Shown one piece after another: positions 34,594 through 43,973 of a stretch of 64,000 bases of DNA. Below the pieces are notes generated by a model. The model had not been told where the DNA came from. It did not search any database and saw only the letters and a list, made by a program, of their open reading frames with translations. The translations under genes were made by a program, and so were the position numbers. Where the stretch lies: positions 1 through 64,000 of the forward strand of contig CABXPN010000001.1 of the NCBI GenBank assembly GCA_902514225.1, given 5' to 3'. How positions within the stretch are numbered: the stretch's first letter is position 1; every line of letters starts with the position of its first letter. Source of the DNA: an uncultured Bacteroidota bacterium. Lineage in GTDB: Bacteria; Bacteroidota; Bacteroidia; Flavobacteriales; BACL11.

Positions 34594-36128
34594 TATTCCC
34601 ATTCAATTGTTGCAGGAGGTTTTGACGAAATATCGTAAACCACCCTATTAATACCTTTTACTTTATTAATTATTTCATTTGACACCTTTGCTAAGAAGTC
34701 ATATGGTAAATGAACCCAATCAGCCGTCATTCCATCTGTAGATTCAACAGCTCTAAGTGCTACTGCATTTTCATAAGTTCTTTCATCACCCATCACCCCT
34801 ACTGATTGCACTGGTAAAAATATTGCTCCAGCTTGCCAAACAGAATCGTAAAGCCCATCTTCTTTTAAGGCGGAAATGAAAACATTATCAACTTCTTGCA
34901 GTATACGAACTTTTTCCGGAGTAACATCTCCTAAAATTCTAATTGCCAAACCAGGACCAGGAAAAGGATGCCTTCCTAAAAGTTCTGCATCAATCCCCAT
35001 TGATTTCCCAATTCTTCTTACCTCATCTTTAAATAAAGTTTTTAAAGGTTCTACAATTTTCAATTTCATAAAGTCTGGCAAACCACCAACATTATGATGA
35101 GATTTAATTGTTGCAGATGGACCTCCAGTTGCAGAAACTGATTCAATAACATCTGGGTAAATAGTACCCTGAGCTAACCATTTTACATTTTCAATTAAAT
35201 TCGATTCATCATCAAAAACATTAATAAATTCACCACCAATTGCTTTTCTCTTTTTTTCTGGGTCAGATAATCCTGACAAAGATTTATAAAATCTATCTTT
35301 AGCATTCACACCTTTAACATTTAAACCCATGCCATGATATTGTTTTAAAACAGATTCGAACTCATCCTTTCTTAAAAGTCCGTTATCTACAAAAACACAG
35401 TATAAATTATCTCCTATTGCTTTATTCAATAATACTGCAGCTACAGTAGAATCTACTCCTCCTGAGAGACCTAAAACAACTTTATCATTACCTAATTTTT
35501 CTTTTAAGCCTTCAACAGTTTCTTCTACAAAAGCGTTTGGGGTCCAATCTTGTGAGCACTCAGCAATATCTACAAGGAAATTTTGTAACAACTGTTTTCC
35601 ATCAGTAGAATGATATACCTCTGGATGAAACTGAATAGCAAAAGTGTCTTCATTTTCTATTTTATAAGCAGCTACTTTTACATCTTTAGTACTTGCAATT
35701 ATCTCAAAATTATCTGGCAAAGTAGAGATAGTATCTCCATGACTCATCCAAACTTGAGAATCATCAGGAATACCTTTCAATAAAGTGTTTTCTCTATTTA
35801 CAAAAGAAAGATTAGCTCTCCCATACTCTCTTATCTTTGATGGCAAAACCTCTCCTCCACTAATTTTCGCTAAATATTGAGCACCATAACACACTCCCAA
35901 TAAAGGTAATTTACCCTTGATGTTTTCCAAATTAGGATTTGGAGAATTCTCATCTCTTACAGAAAAAGGACTTCCTGAAAGAATAACTGCTTTTACATCT
36001 TTATCAATATTTGGAATTTTATTAAATGGGTGAATTTCACAATAGATATTCATCTCTCTTACTCTACGAGCAATTAATTGTGTATATTGTGATCCGAAAT
36101 CCAAAATGATAATTTTTTCGTGCGTCAT
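34593..36128 (-). CDS. guaA: GMP synthase (glutamine-hydrolysing)
   Basis: Amidates XMP to GMP. 511 residues: a class I glutamine amidotransferase domain with nucleophile C80 in [13 protein letters not shown] and [12 protein letters not shown], an ATP pyrophosphatase domain with P-loop [17 protein letters not shown], and the C-terminal dimerisation domain ending [11 protein letters not shown], the family's usual last residues. Follows bshC after 3 bp and is coupled to the lipoprotein gene. Confidence 0.97.
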   Translation of the reverse strand: MTHEKIIILDFGSQYTQLIARRVREMNIYCEIHPFNKIPNIDKDVKAVILSGSPFSVRDENSPNPNLENIKGKLPLLGVCYGAQYLAKISGGEVLPSKIREYGRANLSFVNRENTLLKGIPDDSQVWMSHGDTISTLPDNFEIIASTKDVKVAAYKIENEDTFAIQFHPEVYHSTDGKQLLQNFLVDIAECSQDWTPNAFVEETVEGLKEKLGNDKVVLGLSGGVDSTVAAVLLNKAIGDNLYCVFVDNGLLRKDEFESVLKQYHGMGLNVKGVNAKDRFYKSLSGLSDPEKKRKAIGGEFINVFDDESNLIENVKWLAQGTIYPDVIESVSATGGPSATIKSHHNVGGLPDFMKLKIVEPLKTLFKDEVRRIGKSMGIDAELLGRHPFPGPGLAIRILGDVTPEKVRILQEVDNVFISALKEDGLYDSVWQAGAIFLPVQSVGVMGDERTYENAVALRAVESTDGMTADWVHLPYDFLAKVSNEIINKVKGINRVVYDISSKPPATIEWE

Positions 36129-36131
36129 TAT

Positions 36132-37658
36132 TTATTTTTTATCTGACAAAATTAAGAAATTTGTGTCAAGTGGGTTTAATTCTTCTTTTAATGTTTTAAT
36201 AAATGTTTCAGAATGTTTAAAATACTGTGGAATGAAATTATCAAAACGTTCCTGAAGAGTCTTATTCGGAAACATCTTACTTTTAATCTTACTAATTTGT
36301 TTTAGAGAAGTTTCATGTTTTTGTTTCTCTGATTTCAATATTTTTTTTTCTAATTTGCTTATAGAATTAATTTGTTTTTTAAGCTCTGATTCTATGGATG
36401 CAATCAATCCATTATCTTTATTTTTTTCTATTATTTTCTTGAAAATCTCTTCAATTTCTATCTTTTCTTGATTTAAAGAGAAAGAGTATTTATTTTCTAC
36501 AAACAATTTATGTAAATGATGTTCATCTAAAAACATTTCTTCATATTTAAATCCAAAAGACAACCATCTTTTTATGTCTTTCTCATCTATCCACATTACA
36601 GAATTTCTAAGCAATAATATAGGGAATGAAATTTTTTCTTGAAGGAAAACATCTTTTAATTGAATCCAATACGCCACTTCCGCTCCACCTCCAACATATG
36701 CAATATTGGGCAAGATTATCTCTTGGTACAAAGATCTCATTAAAACATTAGGACTAAATTTTTCTGGGTAATTCTCAATTTCTTCTTCAGAAATAACTCC
36801 AGTTATTCTTTCTCTTTTACCTTCAGATAATTTAAAAAAATTAATTTCTCTTGAGAAAGCTTGAGGTTTATAATTTTCAGATAATTTAGTAGTTGTAGAC
36901 CTTATAGTTTTGAAATAAGATTTATCTATAATATCTTTTTTCATTACAGAAATAAATTCAGATTTTAGTTTTTTATCGTCTCCATCAATAATTACTAAAC
37001 CATACTTTCCAAATAATTCATTTATTAAAAATCTAGTTGCATCTGACAGATTATCATGTTTCAGATAAGAGTTTTCAAATATATTAATTATATCATTTTC
37101 ATCATCATTAAAAATCATTTTCAACTCATCTATTAATGATTTAATACCATCTGTTTTCATCTTTCCTACCGCTCCCTTCTGATCTGAATTCCATACAATT
37201 TTCTTGCCAAAAATATTAATATGATTTATTTCCTGAAAATCATGATCTTCAGATGCCATCCAAAAAATAGGTACATAATTATTGTCAGGAAATTCTTTAT
37301 TGAGTTTTTCCGAAAGATTTATTGTGGAAATAATCTTGTAAATAAAATATAAAGGACCCGTAAATAAACAAAGTTGATGACCTGTAGTAACGGTAAAAGT
37401 ATTTTCCGAGTTTAATAAATCTATATTTTCATTTGATTTATCAGAGAGAGAGAGAAAATTATTCTGTTTTTTAAGTGATTGAACTAAAACATTTCGATTA
37501 ACATTTTCTTGTTTCTTTTGTTGAGTCTGTTTTTTAAAATTCGCTAGAGAAGGAAAATAATTTACAAAAGGAGTTAATCTGTCATTATCATCTAAATAAT
37601 CTGAAATTAATTTAGAAAACAACTTTGTATCTTTATATAATATTTTATGTTTTATCAC
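36132..37658 (-). CDS. bshC: Bacillithiol biosynthesis cysteine-adding enzyme
   Basis: Last step of bacillithiol synthesis: adds cysteine to GlcN-malate. 508 residues with family landmarks: DRLTPFVNYFPSLANF near the N-terminus, VTTGHQLCLFTGPLYFIYK (Rossmann-like core), VPIFWMASEDHDFQEI, FSPNVLMRSLYQEIILPNIA, and a long coiled coil (about 415-470). The start is GTG at 37658. First gene of a minus-strand run with guaA and the secreted cluster. bshA and bshB are not here. Confidence 0.93.
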   Translation of the reverse strand: MIKHKILYKDTKLFSKLISDYLDDNDRLTPFVNYFPSLANFKKQTQQKKQENVNRNVLVQSLKKQNNFLSLSDKSNENIDLLNSENTFTVTTGHQLCLFTGPLYFIYKIISTINLSEKLNKEFPDNNYVPIFWMASEDHDFQEINHINIFGKKIVWNSDQKGAVGKMKTDGIKSLIDELKMIFNDDENDIINIFENSYLKHDNLSDATRFLINELFGKYGLVIIDGDDKKLKSEFISVMKKDIIDKSYFKTIRSTTTKLSENYKPQAFSREINFFKLSEGKRERITGVISEEEIENYPEKFSPNVLMRSLYQEIILPNIAYVGGGAEVAYWIQLKDVFLQEKISFPILLLRNSVMWIDEKDIKRWLSFGFKYEEMFLDEHHLHKLFVENKYSFSLNQEKIEIEEIFKKIIEKNKDNGLIASIESELKKQINSISKLEKKILKSEKQKHETSLKQISKIKSKMFPNKTLQERFDNFIPQYFKHSETFIKTLKEELNPLDTNFLILSDKK

Positions 37659-37662
37659 TTAG

Positions 37663-37670
37663 CAAAAGTA
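37663..37670 (-). promoter_or_regulatory. -7 box of bshC, likely leaderless
   Basis: TACTTTTG on the minus strand ends four bases before the GTG start (37658). No -33 element was identified. Confidence 0.45.
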
Positions 37671-37702
37671 CAAATAGTATTTCGTTTAATAATTGAGTTT
37701 AT

Positions 37703-37737
37703 TTTGCTTTATTCTGATAATTAATTTTATACTTTTG
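37703..37737 (+). promoter_or_regulatory. Promoter of the small membrane protein-mutL pair
   Basis: TTTG (37703-37706), a 23-nt spacer and TACTTTTG (37730-37737), 26 nt before the ATG at 37764. Shares the 105-bp gap with the divergent bshC promoter. Confidence 0.5.
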
Positions 37738-37763
37738 TAAGATGCGAAACCAATCCAAAATAT

Positions 37764-37976
37764 ATGTTTAAAACCAGAAAAAATAAGACTTTTAGTTTTC
37801 AGGTAAGGCATTATGATGAGAGGAAAGAGAGAATTGATAATTTAAAAAAAGGAAAAGAAACAAAAATTAAATTTACTTCTAACACAAGTAGAAGAATAAA
37901 TAAATCAAGAACATTAAGATTGTTTGTTATTCTGACACTAATAATCACTATTGTTTATTTATTTTTAAAAAATTAA
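37764..37976 (+). CDS. Small conserved membrane protein upstream of mutL
   Basis: 70 residues: a basic, Lys/Arg-rich soluble part (RKNKTFSFQVRHYDERKERI) followed by one C-terminal membrane helix (LFVILTLIITIVYLFL). No known function. Small proteins of this layout occur upstream of mutL in other flavobacteria and have sometimes been misannotated as riboflavin synthase subunits (from memory). It ends 4 bp before mutL and is likely co-transcribed with it. Confidence 0.65.
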   Translation: MFKTRKNKTFSFQVRHYDERKERIDNLKKGKETKIKFTSNTSRRINKSRTLRLFVILTLIITIVYLFLKN

Positions 37977-37980
37977 GAAA

Positions 37981-39741
37981 TTGGATATAATTCAGTTATT
38001 ACCGGACCATATTGCTAACCAAATTGCAGCAGGAGAAGTTATACAAAGACCTGCTTCTGCAGTAAAGGAAATGCTAGAAAACTCATTAGATTCAGGAGCA
38101 ACAAGCATAAAACTATTTATAAAAGATTCTGGTAAAACATTAATACAAGTTGTAGATAATGGATGCGGAATGAGTGAAACAGATGCCCGAATGAGTTTTG
38201 AAAGGCATGCTACATCAAAAATTAGAAAGGCGGATGACTTATTCAATATAAAAACAATGGGATTTAGAGGGGAAGCAATGGCATCAATGGCTGCAATTGC
38301 ACATGTTGAACTTTGTACAAAACTAACAAATAAAGAACTTGGAACAAAGATTGTAATTGAAGGAAGTGAGATTAAAAAACAAGAAGAAACAATTTGTGCA
38401 AACGGAACATCTGTTAAAATAAAAAATCTGTTTTATAATGTTCCTGCCAGAAGAAATTTCTTAAAATCTGATAAAATAGAAACTAAACATATTATTGATC
38501 AGTTTAGTAGAGTTGCTTTAGCAAATCCTGAAATTGCATGGATTCTATTTTTAGATAATAAAGAATATTATCATCTGGACTCATCAAACTTTAGGCAAAG
38601 AATTGTAAATATTATTGGAGGAAAAATTAACGAAAAATTAGTTCCGATTGAAGAAGAAACTAATCTTGTAAAAATATCTGGGTTTATTGGGAAACCCGAA
38701 GCAGCAAAAAAAACAAGAGGAGAACAATATTTCTTTGTGAATGGAAGATTTATTAAAAGCTATTATTTAAATCATGCAATAAGTAAAGCTTTTACTGATT
38801 TAATTGCCGATAATTATCACCCTTCATATTTTATAAATTTGGAGATTGATCCAAAAATGGTGGACATAAATATACATCCTACAAAAACTGAAATTAAATT
38901 TGAGAATGAGCAAGCTATTTATGCAATTTTAAGATCTTCTGTAAAAAAATCCTTAGGAAAATACAATATTGCTCCTACTTTAGATTTTAATACTGAACCA
39001 AATTTTGATATTCCTATCAAAATGCAAAACACTACCGCAAGCGAGCCAAAAATAAAAGTAAACAGTAATTACAATCCTTTTACGGATAATTCTGAACCAG
39101 AAACAAAAGATACAAATAATCTATATCAAAATAATTTTGAAGAAGAAATACAGACAGAAATAAATTTATCTGAAATAGAGAATAATTCATCTAATTTGTT
39201 TCAGCTAAACAATCAATTTATTGTAAGTAAATCTGAAGAAGGACTTTTATTAATAAATCAACAAAGAGCTCATCAAAGAATTCTGTACGAATATTACAAA
39301 GAAAACTTAAATTCTAATCTGCCATCACAACAACTTATTTTCCCAACAAAACTTGATTTTTCTAAATCTGAAATTGAAGAAATAAGACATATTGAAAACA
39401 AACTAAATAAATTCGGTTTTCATATTGAAATAGAGGACAATAAACTAGAGGTGTTATCGGTACCACCACAGTGCACGGAAGAAAATTTACAAGTTTTATT
39501 TAATGATTTTCTGAAAGAGACAGAATTAAACAACACTGATTTGAAAGAGAAAATTGAAACTAAAATAAGTAAAATTTTGTCAACAAAAACAGGAGTAAAA
39601 AGTGGGCAGAAACTACAAAAAGAAGAAATGCAAATGATTGTTTCTAAACTTATGAAATGTGAAATTCCTTCTGTTAGTCCTTTCGGGAAAAGTTGTTTTT
39701 TTAATATTTCTTTAACTGATATAACAAAAAAACTAAACTAA
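37981..39741 (+). CDS. mutL: DNA mismatch repair protein MutL, endonuclease motifs degenerate
   Basis: Links MutS mismatch recognition to excision. The 586 residues carry an intact GHKL ATPase: MLENSLDSGA (31-40, catalytic Glu), DNGCGM (59-64), GFRGEA (94-99). The C-terminal domain has NQQRAHQRILYE (426-437) where nuclease MutL has DQHAxxExxxxE, and SPFGKS (566-571) where CPHGRP is expected. Several metal-binding residues are therefore absent. The start is TTG, chosen because DIIQLLPDHIANQIAAGEVI is the exact family N-terminus. Confidence 0.95.
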   Translation: MDIIQLLPDHIANQIAAGEVIQRPASAVKEMLENSLDSGATSIKLFIKDSGKTLIQVVDNGCGMSETDARMSFERHATSKIRKADDLFNIKTMGFRGEAMASMAAIAHVELCTKLTNKELGTKIVIEGSEIKKQEETICANGTSVKIKNLFYNVPARRNFLKSDKIETKHIIDQFSRVALANPEIAWILFLDNKEYYHLDSSNFRQRIVNIIGGKINEKLVPIEEETNLVKISGFIGKPEAAKKTRGEQYFFVNGRFIKSYYLNHAISKAFTDLIADNYHPSYFINLEIDPKMVDINIHPTKTEIKFENEQAIYAILRSSVKKSLGKYNIAPTLDFNTEPNFDIPIKMQNTTASEPKIKVNSNYNPFTDNSEPETKDTNNLYQNNFEEEIQTEINLSEIENNSSNLFQLNNQFIVSKSEEGLLLINQQRAHQRILYEYYKENLNSNLPSQQLIFPTKLDFSKSEIEEIRHIENKLNKFGFHIEIEDNKLEVLSVPPQCTEENLQVLFNDFLKETELNNTDLKEKIETKISKILSTKTGVKSGQKLQKEEMQMIVSKLMKCEIPSVSPFGKSCFFNISLTDITKKLN

Positions 39742-39773
39742 TGTTAAAACGAAATAAATAAAAAATCTAATAA

Positions 39774-40391
39774 ATGATAAGACAAATATTTAGAAACATA
39801 CCATTAGTAGTAAAAAATTTATTAATTATTAATATATTAGTTTTTATTGCTCAAATTACCTTTAATAACAATCCTGATTATATTGGTCCTATTGAGAACA
39901 TTTTTGCATTGCATTCATTTGAAAATGAATTTAAGCCTTATCAACTTATTACTTATAGTTATTTACATGCTCCTAATCAATTAAACCACATTATTTTTAA
40001 TATGATTCCATTGTTCTTTTTTGGAAGAGTATTAGAATCTCATTGGGGAAGCAAACGATTTCTAATTTATTATACAATCACTGGCATACTAGCTGGATTA
40101 ACTCAATTATTAATAGGTGATTTTGGAATTACTTTAGGTGCTTCAGGTTCAACATTTGGGTTGTTAGCTGCTTTTGGTTTACTCTTTCCTAATTCAAAAA
40201 TTTTCTTATTAATTCCTCCAATTCCTATTAAAGCTAAATATTTTGTAAGCATCTATCTATTAATCGAATTATCTGCAGGTGTGTATGTAATAGAGGGAGA
40301 CAGTGTTGCTCATTTCGCTCATCTAGGAGGTGCTATATCAGGAATTATATTATTATTTTATTGGAAGAAGATAGGGGAAATCTGGTTTTAG
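39774..40391 (+). CDS. Rhomboid family intramembrane serine protease (first of two)
   Basis: 205 residues and about six TM helices. The catalytic dyad is S124 in LGASGSTFG and H183 in AHFAHLGG, and HIIFNM carries the conserved TM2 His/Asn. Cleaves membrane proteins within the bilayer; substrates unknown. It lies directly before a second rhomboid gene, with stop and start adjacent, and 32 bp after mutL. Confidence 0.92.
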   Translation: MIRQIFRNIPLVVKNLLIINILVFIAQITFNNNPDYIGPIENIFALHSFENEFKPYQLITYSYLHAPNQLNHIIFNMIPLFFFGRVLESHWGSKRFLIYYTITGILAGLTQLLIGDFGITLGASGSTFGLLAAFGLLFPNSKIFLLIPPIPIKAKYFVSIYLLIELSAGVYVIEGDSVAHFAHLGGAISGIILLFYWKKIGEIWF

Positions 40392-41279
40392 ATGAATTCA
40401 ATATTTAACGACATAAAATCTAACTTTAAAACCGGATCTAGTTTCACTAGATTACTTTATGTAAATCTAGGAGTTTTCTTAATTATAAAAATTTTATCTG
40501 CTTTCGGATTTCTATTTAAGATAAATGATGTAAATCATTATATTGAAAGTTATTTAAGTTTACCATCAAACCTTTCAGAACTTGTGAAAAAACCTTGGAC
40601 TTTAATATCTTATATGTTTGTCCATCAAGATTTCCTACATATTCTTTTTAATATGGTTTGGCTTCATTTCGGGTCAAAATTATTTTTACAATACTTTAAC
40701 GGGAAACAACTTTTAAGTACTTACTTTTTAGGGGGTATTTTTGGTGGACTAATTTACATATCCGCTTTTAATATTTTTCCTGTTTTTCAAGATGCTCCTT
40801 TTATTAACTCAGTTGCAATTGGTGCTTCTGCTTCTGTTTTAGCAATCTTTATTGCAATTGCAACTTATAGTCCTAACTACATTGTAAATCTTACTTTTAT
40901 AGGAAATACATTCATAAAGCACATTGCAATATTTTTAGTAGTTCTTGATTTCTTATTAATTGAAAAAAATAATCCTGGAGGGCACATTGCACATTTAGGA
41001 GGTGCTATTTTCGGATTTCTTTATATTAATCTTCTTAGAAAAGGGGTTGATCTTTCTGTTAATTTTTATACTTTTCTGTCTTATTTTAAGTTTTCTAAAA
41101 AAAATAAATTAAAGAAAGTTCATAAAAAAAGAAGTTCTAAAAATAATGATGATATTTTCAGAAATAAAAAATCTGACAAACAAAAGAAGATCAATTCTAT
41201 TCTGGAAAAAATATCAAAATCAGGATATGATAGTTTAACAAAACAGGAGAAAGAACTTTTATTTAAAGAAAGTAAATAA
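40392..41279 (+). CDS. Rhomboid family intramembrane serine protease (second of two)
   Basis: 295 residues: six TM helices with catalytic S146 in IGASASVLA (the usual GASG is GASA) and H201 in GGHIAHLGG, plus HILFNMVWLHFG in TM2. A C-terminal cytoplasmic extension of about 70 Lys/Ser-rich residues ends YDSLTKQEKELLFKES, a short helical motif seen at the end of many Bacteroidota rhomboids. Its stop overlaps the next ATG (TAATG). Confidence 0.9.
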   Translation: MNSIFNDIKSNFKTGSSFTRLLYVNLGVFLIIKILSAFGFLFKINDVNHYIESYLSLPSNLSELVKKPWTLISYMFVHQDFLHILFNMVWLHFGSKLFLQYFNGKQLLSTYFLGGIFGGLIYISAFNIFPVFQDAPFINSVAIGASASVLAIFIAIATYSPNYIVNLTFIGNTFIKHIAIFLVVLDFLLIEKNNPGGHIAHLGGAIFGFLYINLLRKGVDLSVNFYTFLSYFKFSKKNKLKKVHKKRSSKNNDDIFRNKKSDKQKKINSILEKISKSGYDSLTKQEKELLFKESK

Positions 41280-42313
41280 TGAAAAAAGGAATACATTATA
41301 TCATCTTCTTTCTGAATATAATTGTATTATTCACACTTTCTTTTGCGTTAGTTTCTCCCTTTGTAAGTCCTAATATATTTTGGCCTATTTCATTTTTTGG
41401 TTTATTTTTTCCTTTAATAGTTTGTATGATCTTCGGATTTACTTTATTCTGGATTTTTCAAAATAAAAAATTTATATGGATAAACTTAATCTTCCTTTTA
41501 TTTTCTAGTCCGTACATCATCAGATTTGTTTCTTATAATAAAAATGCTGAAGTAAATGAGGGAGTGAAAATAATGAGTTATAATGTTAGATTATTTAATA
41601 AATGGGGTTGGATAAACGAAAAAAATGTAGATGAAAAAATCATCAGTTTTGTAAACAATGAAAAGGTTGATATTTTCTGCATTCAAGAGTATTACAACCC
41701 AAGAGAAGATTTAAATTTTGATTTTAAATACTCTCATATCGGAATTCAGAAAAATAAAGAAAACTGGCATATGGCCATTTACAGCTCATATCCTCAGATA
41801 AATAAAGGAACAGTATATATAAATGGATCTGAAATGAACAACACTTGCATCTTCTCAGATATTATTGTTAAACAAGACACAATAAGAGTATACAACATAC
41901 ATTTAGCATCTAACTTTTTTCAGAAAAAAGATTTTGACAACATTACATCTACAGAAAAAAACAGAGTGAAAAATGGATTAATAGGAATTAGCAAGAAACT
42001 TAAAAGATCATTTGAGAGAAGAGGAAGTGAAGTAGATCAGATTAAAGAACATATTAGCAAATCACCTTATTCTGTTATTATTTGTGGAGATTTTAACGAC
42101 ACTCCTGTTTCCTACGCTTATCAAGAATTAAGCCAGAAAAGAAATGATGCATTTATACAATCTGGAAATGGAATTGGTTCTACTTATACAAAAATACCTA
42201 CTTTAAGAATAGATTATATTTTGTACGACAACAGTCTATATTCTTCAGGTTTCATTACTTATAACACAGGACTATCTGATCATAGAGCAATCAGCTGTAC
42301 AATAAATTTTTAG
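41279..42313 (+). CDS. Membrane-anchored endonuclease/exonuclease/phosphatase (EEP) family protein
   Basis: 344 residues: three N-terminal TM helices (about 5-95), then an EEP domain with IMSYNVRLFNKWGW, IFCIQEYY (catalytic Glu), IICGDFNDTPVSYAYQEL (GDFN motif), RIDYILY and SDHRAISCTI (SDH motif). All main catalytic motifs are present. The orientation of the domain and its substrate (nucleic acid, phosphoinositide or other phosphoester) are unknown. Co-translated with the upstream rhomboid. Confidence 0.88.
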   Translation: MKKGIHYIIFFLNIIVLFTLSFALVSPFVSPNIFWPISFFGLFFPLIVCMIFGFTLFWIFQNKKFIWINLIFLLFSSPYIIRFVSYNKNAEVNEGVKIMSYNVRLFNKWGWINEKNVDEKIISFVNNEKVDIFCIQEYYNPREDLNFDFKYSHIGIQKNKENWHMAIYSSYPQINKGTVYINGSEMNNTCIFSDIIVKQDTIRVYNIHLASNFFQKKDFDNITSTEKNRVKNGLIGISKKLKRSFERRGSEVDQIKEHISKSPYSVIICGDFNDTPVSYAYQELSQKRNDAFIQSGNGIGSTYTKIPTLRIDYILYDNSLYSSGFITYNTGLSDHRAISCTINF

Positions 42314-42318
42314 CTTAA

Positions 42319-42621
42319 TTATTCTGAAACTTGATTCATAGCGATAGCAGTTTTCTCAATTTTCATCTTAACTCCGTGATTTTCTAAAATTACTGTTGTA
42401 TCTTTAACTTCAATAACTTTACCATGAATACCTCCAATTGTAATAACTTGATCTCCTTTTTGTAATTCAGACCTAAATTTATTTTCTTTCTTCTGTTTCT
42501 TTACTTGCGGACGTATCATAAAGAAATACATCACAACAAAAATTAAACCGAAAAATAATAATTGCATTGTTGATCCTCCACCTCCAGTTACATCAGAAGC
42601 AGCTTGTAATAATATAAACAT
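42319..42621 (-). CDS. yajC: Preprotein translocase accessory subunit YajC
   Basis: 100 residues with one membrane helix (about 19-36) followed by FMIRPQVKKQKKENKFRSEL, the YajC signature, then a small beta domain (GDQVITIGGIHGKVIEV). Associates with SecDF. Last gene of the dehydrogenase-nusB-DUF1573-yajC run, 3 bp after DUF1573. Confidence 0.95.
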   Translation of the reverse strand: MFILLQAASDVTGGGGSTMQLLFFGLIFVVMYFFMIRPQVKKQKKENKFRSELQKGDQVITIGGIHGKVIEVKDTTVILENHGVKMKIEKTAIAMNQVSE

Positions 42622-42624
42622 AAT

Positions 42625-43029
42625 CTATTTAGTTTTTGGTACTACCGTACCTGTTATTGTTAAAATCTTAATATTTGGTGTTGCATTTGTAGTTAAGGTT
42701 ATCTTTTTGTTTTGTGTTCCGTTCTTTCCTTTACTATTAAAAGTAACATCAATAATCTCCTCCTCACCTACTTCAATTTCTTGTTTAGGGAAATTTAACT
42801 CGGTACAGCCACAACTTGCTTTTGCATTAGTTATTATTAAATTTCCTTCTCCTGTATTCTTTATCATAAACTCAACATCAACTGATTCTCCTTCTGTAAT
42901 AGTGCCAAAATCAAATGTTTCATTTCCTAAAACAGTAAATTCAGCTCCGTTATCAATTAAGTTAGTTTCCGTATTATTATTACAAGATATAATAGATAAA
43001 AATAAAAATATGTAAAAAGCTATTCTCAT
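42625..43029 (-). CDS. DUF1573 lipoprotein
   Basis: 134 residues: a lipoprotein signal (FLFLSIISCNNN) and one Ig-like DUF1573 domain with FDFGTITEGESVDVEFMIKN, NAKASCGCTELNFP and a closing strand TITGTV. Function unknown; the family is common in Bacteroidota envelopes. The ATG overlaps the nusB stop (TAATG). Confidence 0.88.
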   Translation of the reverse strand: MRIAFYIFLFLSIISCNNNTETNLIDNGAEFTVLGNETFDFGTITEGESVDVEFMIKNTGEGNLIITNAKASCGCTELNFPKQEIEVGEEEIIDVTFNSKGKNGTQNKKITLTTNATPNIKILTITGTVVPKTK

Positions 43030-43970
43030 TATACTAATCCTCTACCAATTTTTTTAATTTTTCCTTCTCTTTTAAACTGAGAAACAATCTTATCTAAAAC
43101 TCCATTTATAAACACCTTTGAGTTTTTTGAACTATAATATTTTGATATTTCTAAATACTCATTAAATGATACTTTTATTGGCATTTCCGTAAAAGAAACA
43201 ACTTCAGTAATTGCCATTTTTATCAGAAGTAAATCCATTTTCGAAATTCTTTCTAACTCCCAGTTTTTCACTTTACTTTCAACCAAACTAGAATATTCCT
43301 CAGCACTATAAATTGTTTTTCTGAACAAATCAACTGCAAATTTCTTATCATCAGAATTCTTAAAAACATCCTCAATAACACTTGCAGAATTTCCTTCTTT
43401 CATATTATTTATCTGACCTTTCATAAACAGAGCAATAAAAGGTAAATCATCTAACCAAAAAATACTTCTTTCTTGTAATATATGATGTATTATCTCATTA
43501 TCCAATACAAATTCATTTAACATTAACTGAATAAATCTTTTATCTTCATTAAAGGATGTTTTTTCACTACTTAAGTAATCTTTATACTGATCACTTTTTA
43601 TCATATCAACAAAAACTTTTCTGATAATATCTAACTCTCCTTTTCTCCATATTGATGAAATCCTTGTTGTTTTTTTTACTAAGATTTCATCTTCTAAAAG
43701 AGATAAAATAATTTTATTAGTTAAAAATTTTGTATTCGGATTTATGTCATCATCTGTAGGAATATATTTTGATTTATTCTCTTCCATAAATTCAGATGCA
43801 TATCTATGAAGTTCTAAAATGAAAGAAAATAAAACAACTTGAAGTTCAGGTACACTTCTGAAATCTTTTAACATTTCTTTTTCAGCAATATCTATTTCAT
43901 TGCTTGGATTTGAAAAGTAGGAATACAAAGATTGCATTACTTTTACCCTGATGTGTCTTCTTGAAATCAT
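43029..43970 (-). CDS. nusB: Transcription antitermination protein NusB (long Bacteroidota form)
   Basis: 313 residues, about twice the E. coli protein. It starts RRHIRVKVMQSLYSYF, as in NusB. A large central helical part follows, and the C-terminal NusB core has WELERISKMDLLLIKMAITE and FNEYLEISKYYSSKNSKVFI. Binds boxA RNA with S10 in rRNA antitermination complexes. The long central insertion is usual for this phylum. Three bp downstream of the dehydrogenase gene. Confidence 0.93.
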   Translation of the reverse strand: MISRRHIRVKVMQSLYSYFSNPSNEIDIAEKEMLKDFRSVPELQVVLFSFILELHRYASEFMEENKSKYIPTDDDINPNTKFLTNKIILSLLEDEILVKKTTRISSIWRKGELDIIRKVFVDMIKSDQYKDYLSSEKTSFNEDKRFIQLMLNEFVLDNEIIHHILQERSIFWLDDLPFIALFMKGQINNMKEGNSASVIEDVFKNSDDKKFAVDLFRKTIYSAEEYSSLVESKVKNWELERISKMDLLLIKMAITEVVSFTEMPIKVSFNEYLEISKYYSSKNSKVFINGVLDKIVSQFKREGKIKKIGRGLV

Positions 43971-43973
43971 TTA

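Noticed and set aside
41279..42313. EEP-domain gene as a DNA-repair exonuclease III
   Set aside because: Three N-terminal membrane helices and the rhomboid context do not fit a cytoplasmic repair nuclease, although catalytic motifs are shared.
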